Assembly: GCA_022575985.1 (NCBI GenBank)
Contig: JAKSXM010000007.1
Span: 35,280,501 to 35,344,500, forward strand
Direction of reading: 5' to 3'
From: Anagrus nilaparvatae
Lineage: Eukaryota > Arthropoda > Insecta > Hymenoptera > Mymaridae
DNA length: 64,000 bases
Part shown: piece by piece, positions 56,875-64,000 of the stretch
Layout of the letters: the number at the start of each line of letters is the position of its first letter
Position numbering within the stretch: the first letter of the stretch is position 1
Notes under the pieces: generated by a model
Database searches by the model: none
Seen by the model: the letters and a program-made list of their open reading frames with translations, nothing else
What the model was told of the DNA's origin: nothing
Position numbers and translations under genes: made by a program

Positions 56875-58085
56875 AGGAAGAAAGCCATTCACATTACCCC
56901 GGTAACAGAAAAATCCTACGAGCAAACGCTCCTTGAACTTAAAAGAAGGGTCAATTTCGAATATTTTGGCATTAAGGTCCACCAAATACAGAAGACGCAG
57001 AATTTAAGCGTCTTATTTGAGTTAGAGGCTATCGGTAACCGCCAAAAACTGGAAGAAATTAGTCAGGACCAATCAGTAGAATATTTGTGAATTTATCTCT
57101 ACTCTAAAACTCAAAATTGAAGAACAAACAAACCTGTATGGGGTCACGAAAGTACAGCAAATTAAGAAGGTTGTCGCTTAGGCAATAGGTCTTGATAATA
57201 AAGACCTATTCCCAGTGTCAATTTTCAAAACCAAAGGCATGAAGAGCCAGATGGCAGTAGTGGACCTATTTGATGCCGATACTTTACGTCTTGCGAAAAA
57301 AGGTAAAATTCAAATTAGCTGGGCTTCAAGCAGAGTTTTCTTCTGTGCAGAGGCAAGGCTTTGTTACAAGTGTATGGGCATAGATAATATGCTTGTAAAG
57401 GCCTGGATAGAAGTAAAGCGTGTCTTAAATGTGGCAAGAATGGCAAAAAAGGAAGCGAAAACTAGAGTGCTGCCTCTGCAATACCAGGAAGGACAAGTGC
57501 TTTACGGTACACTATCCTGGAGAGCAAAACTGCCCAAGTTACCGGAAAGCTTTGTATGTGGCTAGGAGCAAGTGTAAATGGAAATTATTTAGGTTCTCCA
57601 AGGGAACATGAACTAAGCCTGGATGCGTATATGGAACAGATTGCCCGCGCAGAGGATTGAAAAATCTTCTTACTAAGCGAGCAATCCTAGAATATGAAAC
57701 ACAAATATCGGCGCTCTGATGACATTGGCTACTGAGCCATATTGCTTCGAGTTTAAACCCAAACGTCCCTGACCCAAAAAGGGAAAGGCGTTTGCCATGT
57801 TTGAACCAAGTGTGCGAAGACAATTAATATAAGTTGCTATCTGTATCCAAACGACAGTTCAGAGATGCTTGCCACAAAGCTGGCCAGTATTGAAGAAAAA
57901 ATTTGGACGGTAACTGGCAGCGTTATTTTTGCTGGAGACTTTAACACTAGAGCCTTAAAATGGGGCATGCCAATGATCAACCTAAAGGGATGACTGGTAC
58001 TTGCAACGACTGCAAGGTAAGCTAGTGGTCCAGAGTAGTGGCAACAGATTTACGTATGAGAGGCCAGGATGGGGTACTTGTAAAA
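56875..58085 (+). pseudogene. R1-clade fragment: ORF1 end and endonuclease start
   Basis: Plus-strand, in several frames: 'HITPVTEKSYEQTLLELKRR', then 57215-57360 'SIFKTKGMKSQMAVVDLFDA' and 'KKGKIQISWASSRVFFCAEA', a knuckle remnant 'LCYKCMG', then 'VLQGNMN' of ORF2, 'SSEMLATKLASIEEKI' and 'VIFAGDFNTRALKWGMP'. It corresponds segment by segment to 42600-41610 of the minus-strand element, so it is the same subfamily. Stops and frameshifts throughout; RT absent. Confidence 0.88.
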
Positions 58086-58746
58086 ACTTTATTATTAATA
58101 ATTAAATTTAAATTCTTTAGATGAAAAAATTTTTTATAAAAAATATAAATAATAAAATTAAAAAATAAAAATATTAATAAAATATAATTTTTAATATATA
58201 ATTTATAAAATATTAAAATTATTCAATATATAGGTTTTACAAGTATACCCGGAACCTATATATTTCCATCTTGCTCATTAATTTTCTTACACGTTTTCTT
58301 GCAGAAAAAAAAATATTACATATTAAATTAATTACCAAAATAAATCTTACGCAAGTGTAGGAAAATTAATAAATAAATATTTTATATATTTTAATTATGA
58401 AACAATATGAAAATTATAAAAATATATAAAATATATAATAATTATTGATATAATTTATTATTATTATATTATTATTTATATAAGTATTTGGTTTTTTCGT
58501 TCTCTATACTTTTTTTATTTATCTGGACGTTTCAATAGTCTAAATTACTATCCTTTTCAACAGAATCAACAAAAATTTATTTTATATTATTTGAAAAAAA
58601 ATTTTTTTATGTCTTTTGTACCGTTAGGTACAAATTGATTAAATATAAATACCAAGAATTGCGTCTAGACAGATTTATTAGAAATAAATTAATATGATAT
58701 TATAATTAAAAATGCTTAATCAGCACCATCATTCCGAGAAACCGCA
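58086..58746. other. AT-rich spacer left of the Gypsy LTR
   Basis: No gene or repeat recognised. Confidence 0.5.
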
Positions 58747-59248
58747 TGTGCAAGAAAGTGCATAATAAGACCTCACACGAAGTACTGAAGGTGGGAATAA
58801 AGCCACCCCCATCATGCGCTTTGACAGACTAATTACCAATGATTGGAGACACTGTTACTAAGGACACTAAATTTTCCGCGTTAAGCCAATTACGCGCATC
58901 GATCCCCTCCTCAATTCCCTCAAGCGTAAGCTTATAAAAGCTCTCGCACAATCTCCTGACCGGGAAGAGAGAGCAGAGAGAACTTGGGACCATGTAGTCC
59001 CTTAGGTAGAACGAACGGAAATACAGAACTGACTGAACTAACTAACTTGTACTCAGGTTGTCTCTCTACCGCTATTAAGAGATCTAAGCACGGCCAGCCA
59101 TTTTTTATAAGTCAATAAATCAGCATTTTAATAACAAAAAGGACTTAGTTATTTGAATTCCTGTCACCAGTAAATGAGTTTAGCCAACAGGCTAAATCCG
59201 AATAAGAAAATCCTCATTTATCTGTGTTTATTCACATCCAAACACAAC
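58747..59248 (+). mobile_element. Gypsy element, 5' LTR (about 500 bp)
   Basis: GC-richer than its flanks. Contains a TATA box (tataaaag at 58932-58939) followed by a likely transcription start about 30 bp on, and a polyadenylation signal (aataaa at 59114-59119). The right end (aaacaca) is placed just before the primer-binding site; the left end is placed at TGTG (58747) by matching TGTG/CACA ends. The second LTR lies beyond the window, so both edges are inferred. Confidence 0.7.
58932..58939 (+). promoter_or_regulatory. TATA box of the Gypsy LTR
   Basis: tataaaag within 'agcttataaaagctctcgc', in the expected position inside the LTR about 180 bp before the polyadenylation signal. It would drive transcription of the genomic RNA. 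Confidence 0.6.
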
Positions 59249-59249
59249 A

Positions 59250-59270
59250 AATTGGACGCTCCGGTGGGAT
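59250..59270 (+). other. Candidate primer-binding site
   Basis: 'TTGGACGCTCCGGTGGGAT' directly follows the LTR. It begins with TGG, as required to pair with a tRNA CCA end; its 'CGGTGGGAT' resembles the leader of gypsy-type insect elements. The tRNA was not identified. Confidence 0.5.
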
Positions 59271-60423
59271 ATTCGGAGGTGTCAGAAATAGATAATCAAC
59301 ATAAAAAAAATTGAAGCAGCAAAGAAATTTTGAGAAAAATCAATAATTTTTCAAAAAAAAAAAGAACATCCAGATAAATACCAAAATCTTACATAGAAGG
59401 AAAGAACATCGTATACATTCAGGCGCCCAAACAAGGATTTTACCACTCTACGGGAAATTATTCTACAAGAGCAAAAAGGGATCAAGACGCAAAATCAATA
59501 TCATTGGAGTTCAGTCAACAGGACCAGCGGTATCCAGAGATCGAGAGAGCCAAGCAGTACCGAGGTCATCCAAACGGCAGAAAATGTCAGGAAACTGGAT
59601 TTTCATCGTTGCAGTACTGTGAGTACATTTTAGTTAAAATTTTTTAAATAAACATTCGAGACAATAAACATTTCGACGTAACTTACAAATCAGAATATTT
59701 TACTATCAATACACTTATATACTTAATTACGAAAAATACTTCTAATATATACATCTACAAAAAACTTCTGATCTACACATAATACATTTGCCTTTGAAAT
59801 TACACAAAATATCTTAGTAATACCTTTACTGAAGTGATTAAACCTAGCAGTACGCGACTTGCGGGCAGTAATTTATTTTGATAATTCATAATAATTTTAT
59901 TTTAACAAGGTTTAATTCCAAAAAAAATATATAATAATAAATAATAAGAATAAAAAAAAATTAACATATTAACACCTAATATTAGGCAAACATTCACATA
60001 TTCCATAACCCCTTGGATATAGACAGCAAGCAAGCAGCTTAGATTTTGTGCAAAGAGAGCTTGAATTTTGCAAAATCTTACCAAACTAACTACGCACGCG
60101 CAAAAAGCATTTAGCATTAAACGAATTTACATTTAGCAACATATATATAGGGCAGTCTATAAAATAGAACTTTCACGTTTTTCTCTTTTTTTGGTAATAT
60201 AAAAAAAAATAAATATTAATTAACAATAATAAATGTTTAAATTTGATTAAATAAATAATACTAAAATAATTACGGAATTTTTATATATAGTTGGATTAAT
60301 AACTGATAATTATTTTTTTTTTATTGTTGATTGAATTAACTATTGAAAACCATTTAAAAAATTTTTTTTTAAATTTTGCATTAATATCTTGGTTTTAAAT
60401 CCAATATCTCGGATTTAGGGGAT
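59271..60423 (+). other. Gypsy leader between PBS and gag
   Basis: About 1.15 kb, AT-rich, no frame of note (the 71-codon minus-strand frame at 59902-60117 has no recognisable features). Ends 'ttaggggatATGGGAGACG' at the gag start. Confidence 0.5.
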
Positions 60424-62052
60424 ATGGGAGACGAAAACGAACAAGTTACACAAAGAAATATTCATATAAGCGGCACTAATAACGGTAATATAGAACATAT
60501 AACAGAACAATTTAGAAGAATGTCAGCCGGGGAAAATAGTACACAAAATCCTAACAGCACAATAACCCTTAGTGAGGTACATAGAATGCAGGAACAAAAC
60601 GATATCCTGGTTAGCGAGTTAGAAAGATATAGGGCACAACTTGGTCAGAATGTCATTTTGCTACCTCGTCCAATTTTACCTAACGATTTAAACAATACAG
60701 AAAACCCCGAATACCGGACAGAATCACCTGAGGAAGCGGATATACAAAATAACGTCAGATATCACGTGCCGTTCATAAGACCGCCTGTACGAAGAAGATT
60801 TCTAAGAGAACCGGTATTAGATTAAATAGAGGAACAAGACGAGCCACAATTATTTATCAATAATGAACCTATGGTTGAAGTAAGACGTTTTCCCACCGAA
60901 AATATACAAATGAATAACCACAGAGAACCACGCGAACGAAGAGTTATGTATACCCAAGGATCGGGAATCCCATATGGAAACATACCGCTAAATGCAGCCC
61001 TAACAACAATCCCAAATTGTGATGGCCGTCCAGAAACCTTAAGCGCATTTGCGAAAGTTATACGGGATATTTTAACTACTTACGGACCAAACAGCGAAAA
61101 GTGGATCTTAAACACGATTTCCACAAAACTAAAGGGACGAGCCCAACTAGCTTATGGAGGTACGGCACCAGGATATGACTCTATTGAACAGTTATTGCAG
61201 GATCTTAAATTAACGTTCGGAGGTATACAAGATGCAGATACTATCAGGTTAGAACTTAGAAGGGTTGAACAAGAGGAAGATGAACCCTCAGCCGACTATG
61301 CACTACGAGTTCAAACGTTAGAACAAAGACTTTTGTCCCTATACGACTCTTCGGTTAGTATGAGACAAGGGGAAAAAGAATACCAGAAAACAAGAACAAA
61401 ACAAGAATCGTTAGAATGTTTTCTATACGGATTAAGGGATCCGCCGGAATATAGAGTATCGGCTAAAAAACCGACCACACTGAGGGAAGCCGCAAATATT
61501 GCAGTGAATTTGGAAGGCAGGAGTAAGGTACTCCAAAGACACGAAAATTGTGCTGCAAAACCTAATAAAAATATTGCAACTCTACACACTATTGATCCAC
61601 AAACGAGAAATAATAATTTTGATTTAGATTCAAATAATTTTCAAAGCACTGATTTAGGAAATCTTTGAGCTCTTTTAGCCTCAGCGACGGCAAACGTTAA
61701 GACCGCAACGGCAGCAAAAATAGAATGCGTTTTCTGCAAAGGGAGTCATCAAGTTCAAAATTGTCAAAAACTATTTAAAGCAATCGAATCAGGAGACATT
61801 CCAACGGAAGAAAAAATGCAAGAAATGAAAAATCAAGAACAAAGACAAGCAAGTCAAAATTATCGACCTTACCCGTACCCATTTTGGTCAAGTTATCAAA
61901 ACAACACGAACCAAGGATATATGGGGCCGCGAAATAATTATAATCCGCAAAGTCGTTTTTCAGGTTTCAATTATAATAGAAATTTTAATAACCAAGCAAA
62001 TTTTAATGGTAGATTCGGAAATTTTGGCGGGAAAAGAAATAATAATTTTTGA
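60424..62052 (+). pseudogene. Gypsy gag with two isolated nonsense codons
   Basis: A single reading frame from ATG 60424 (MGDENEQVTQRNIHISG) interrupted only by TAA at 60823-60825 and TGA at 61666-61668, ending TGA 62050-62052. It holds a coiled-coil-like N-terminus, a capsid region ('AFAKVIRDILTTYGPNSEKW', 'KLKGRAQLAYGG', 'LFYGLRD'-like 'CFLYGLRDPPEYRV'), a single CCHC knuckle (CVFCKGSHQVQNC) and an Asn/Gly/Phe-rich tail. It would package element RNA. Two point nonsense changes in otherwise intact sequence mean recent inactivation. Confidence 0.92.
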
Positions 62053-62405
62053 GGTAATTTTTGTAAATAATCGGAACCCCGATTTCAACAGACAAAATTT
62101 TAATCGTTTTAATAATCAAAAACAAAACTTAAGTTCAAATCAAAACGGGTTCCGCGAAAGAAACACAAATAATTTTAATCGAAATAACAATAATAATTTC
62201 CCAAGCAATGAAAATAGACCAAATTATAATAACAGCGATAATTTTAACAGAAATAGCATGCTGCGTAGTAACAATAATGGTAATTTTACAAATGCAAATA
62301 ATTTTCCAAAAGAAAATCAGCCAAGGTAAAACAATACTAATCAAGAAAGAAATATAAACAACGGAAATCGAAATAATAATACCAATATGAGAAGAGAAAA
62401 TTCTA
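62053..62405 (+). pseudogene. Asn-rich end of Gag in shifted frame
   Basis: After 62052 the Asn-rich coding continues in another frame (62006-62329, 'NRNNNNNFPSNENRPNYNNS') to TAA, then in a third with a stretch ending 'NCMPLDAEWCRAKYF'. Shared low-complexity composition shows it was part of Gag; small indels in AAT repeats explain the shifts. Confidence 0.7.
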
Positions 62406-64000
62406 ATGATCAGCAGAATTAAAATTGTATGCCGCTCGACGCTGAGTGGTGTCGAGCTAAATATTTTTCAAAACATCCCTACAACGGCAAAAGTTATGTT
62501 CGCAAGCGCAAAGAAAATCCCACCTGTAGTTGGATTAAATAGTGAAAATCTTATTGGTGGAAAAGGGACCTTTTTTATTGATAGTGGAGCTGGTATTAGC
62601 TTAATAAAAGAATCTGCTCTACGATATTCAGAATATGTTAATACACGAGTTCAAGTAAAAATCTTAGGAATTACACAAAAAGAAGTCCTTACAAAGGGAT
62701 CTGTTATGTTAAATATAAATAATTTACCCTGCCTATTTCACGTTATTGACGATAATTTTTCATTCGGAGCAGATGCGATATTAGGTCTAGATAACTTACA
62801 GAGATATGAAGGGAAAATCGATTTAGGTAGGATGCGACTACATTTTGGTGAATTTATTTTACCATTCTTACAAAGAGAAAAATTTTTAATTCAACCCCAC
62901 TCTTGCGAGAACATATACTTATGCGTAAAAAATTTAGATATAAGAGAGGGATATATACCCCATTTAGATTTAGATCCAAATTTAATTATCAAAAATGCAC
63001 TCGCGACAAATATAAACGGACAATCATATGTGAGATGCATAAATATTTCAAACGAAGTTATCGAGTTAGAAGCTCCGATTGTCAATCTCTTAAACTACGA
63101 AAGCAGACATAAGCAGGAAGAAGAGTATTGGGACTCGGAAATGCAATTCGAAATTTTACATAGACCAGGAAAAGATAATTTAGCAACGAACTTACTCTCA
63201 AAAAATTCTCTAACAGGGGAAAGTCAAGCATATCCAGACCAACTAAAAGTTAAATCCTTTGAAATGTCAAATAAAGGTGTATTCAATAATATTTTAGAGT
63301 ATTATACACGTTTGTTTGAAATCGCAAAGGTTTCTACCGAAAGAAAGCTAACTAATAAGAAAAATTTTAAATTTACGCAAGAATCTGGTTCTGACTCAGA
63401 TTACATAATTCCAAAAAAAGCCAGAATTACGAAGAAAAAGAAAATAATTGTTACGAGAAGCAAAAGATTAATAAAACCAAGAACAATAACAAAACGTAAG
63501 CTTGTTGAAAATGTATTAAACGAAGCCCTACCATTAAAAAGACCTGTGGGTAGACCAGAAAAAATCCGACCCGAAATTCCATACCGACTACCTAGACAAT
63601 TACTAGAATTAAAAATGCAAAATCAAGAAAACTCAAAAATGGAAATTTTAGAGAGCATAAATTCCATTAATAAAGAAAACAAAACACCTCCTGCAATGTT
63701 CTTTCAACAGGAACTGCAGAAGTTAGAAAAGCCCAAAATTAATATTATAGAGGATGTAAGTTTAAATAACAAAAGTAAAAATATAAGCCCACAAGGTATA
63801 ATCAAAAAAATATTTTATAATAGTAATCTAAAAAATAATAATAAAGAAAATAAAATAATAAATAAAAATATTGAAATAAATAAAATAAATAATATATGCC
63901 CAAGCAACGGCTCAAATAAATTAAAAAGAATAGTAGAAATACCTCTCAAAGAGAGAGAAATAAATAATAAAGACAGAAATAATCGCTTGCCGAATTTTAA
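62406..64000 (+). CDS. Gypsy-derived protease fused to RNase H tail and basic AT-hook region (runs off window)
   Basis: Open without a stop from 62394 to the window end; first ATG 62406, 531 codons and continuing. In the element it was probably read by frameshift rather than from this ATG. Residues 59-62 DSGA are the retropepsin active site and 125-129 ILGLD the second protease motif. Protease-linked sequence continues to about 235 ('REGYIPHLDLDPNLII'). Then, with RT and most of RNase H missing, comes the RNase H tail 'FEILHRPGKDNLATNLLSK' (about 248-266). After it a Lys/Arg-rich region ('KKARITKKKKIIVTRSKR') and an AT-hook-like RPVGRP at 379-384 ('KRPVGRPEKIRPEIPYRLP'), then Asn/Lys-rich sequence. 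In this AT-rich DNA such a length without stops is far from chance. The internal deletion kept the frame. Element fossil with preserved frame, or a co-opted chimera. Confidence 0.85.
   Translation, partial: MISRIKIVCRSTLSGVELNIFQNIPTTAKVMFASAKKIPPVVGLNSENLIGGKGTFFIDSGAGISLIKESALRYSEYVNTRVQVKILGITQKEVLTKGSVMLNINNLPCLFHVIDDNFSFGADAILGLDNLQRYEGKIDLGRMRLHFGEFILPFLQREKFLIQPHSCENIYLCVKNLDIREGYIPHLDLDPNLIIKNALATNINGQSYVRCINISNEVIELEAPIVNLLNYESRHKQEEEYWDSEMQFEILHRPGKDNLATNLLSKNSLTGESQAYPDQLKVKSFEMSNKGVFNNILEYYTRLFEIAKVSTERKLTNKKNFKFTQESGSDSDYIIPKKARITKKKKIIVTRSKRLIKPRTITKRKLVENVLNEALPLKRPVGRPEKIRPEIPYRLPRQLLELKMQNQENSKMEILESINSINKENKTPPAMFFQQELQKLEKPKINIIEDVSLNNKSKNISPQGIIKKIFYNSNLKNNNKENKIINKNIEINKINNICPSNGSNKLKRIVEIPLKEREINNKDRNNRLPNF

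Overview
The window looks like a gene-poor, strongly AT-rich piece of an insect nuclear genome. The evidence is R1-clade non-LTR retrotransposons (an arthropod group), BEL/Pao and Gypsy elements, a spliced exon of a GABA-B receptor, and a mitochondrial insertion readable only with the invertebrate mitochondrial code (TGA = Trp, AGA = Ser). The species cannot be named from the sequence; a hymenopteran parasitoid or another very AT-rich insect is a guess. Almost all recognisable coding sequence belongs to transposable elements, mostly broken.

Layout. 1-11014: a 4,109-bp unit repeated in tandem (two full copies and a partial third) with no difference found. Each unit holds one 770-bp LTR (TGTTACG...CGTAACA), two satellite-like blocks and a minus-strand Gag-like remnant. 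11015-14240: diverged satellites with a solo copy of the same LTR carrying a 4-bp target duplication. 15984-20752: a BEL/Pao retrotransposon on the minus strand whose Pol frame (protease remnant, RT, RNase H, integrase, DUF5641) is open for about 1,194 codons, but whose gag has been deleted. 20753-23000: possible small exons of unknown genes, a 173-bp tandem duplication and a 19-bp minisatellite. 23725-27164: a 2.3-kb foldback element with about 1.05-kb arms, followed by diverged relatives. 27165-31686: a degraded Gypsy element with two LTRs. 31900-37740: four unrelated hairpin or palindromic repeats and short unidentified stretches. 38243-48746: several R1-clade copies in both orientations, visible as GC-richer islands. 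The largest (38859-42652, minus) has an ATGA ORF1/ORF2 overlap.

47828-48062 is a host exon: the juxtamembrane part and first transmembrane helix of a GABA-B receptor subunit 2-like protein, with clean splice signals. It lies between R1 fragments, so much of the surrounding sequence may be intron of that gene. 50531-51817 (minus) holds unidentified coding-like segments, one with good splice sites. 53250-53825 (minus) is a nuclear mitochondrial insertion covering the end of cox3, a decayed trnG position and nad3, in the usual arthropod order. 53910-55010 is a roughly 158-bp satellite with an exact 320-bp duplication; it runs into a second foldback element (55098-56510) related to the one at 24 kb. 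56875-58085 is another R1 fragment. 58747-64000 is the 5' part of a Gypsy element (LTR, candidate PBS, gag with two isolated nonsense codons). Its pol frame stays open for 1,595 nt to the window edge, yet it joins the protease directly to an RNase H tail and a basic AT-hook-like region, with no RT.

No intact autonomous element, RNA gene or CRISPR array was seen. The window reads as nested repeat accumulation, probably in and around introns of at least one neuronal receptor gene.
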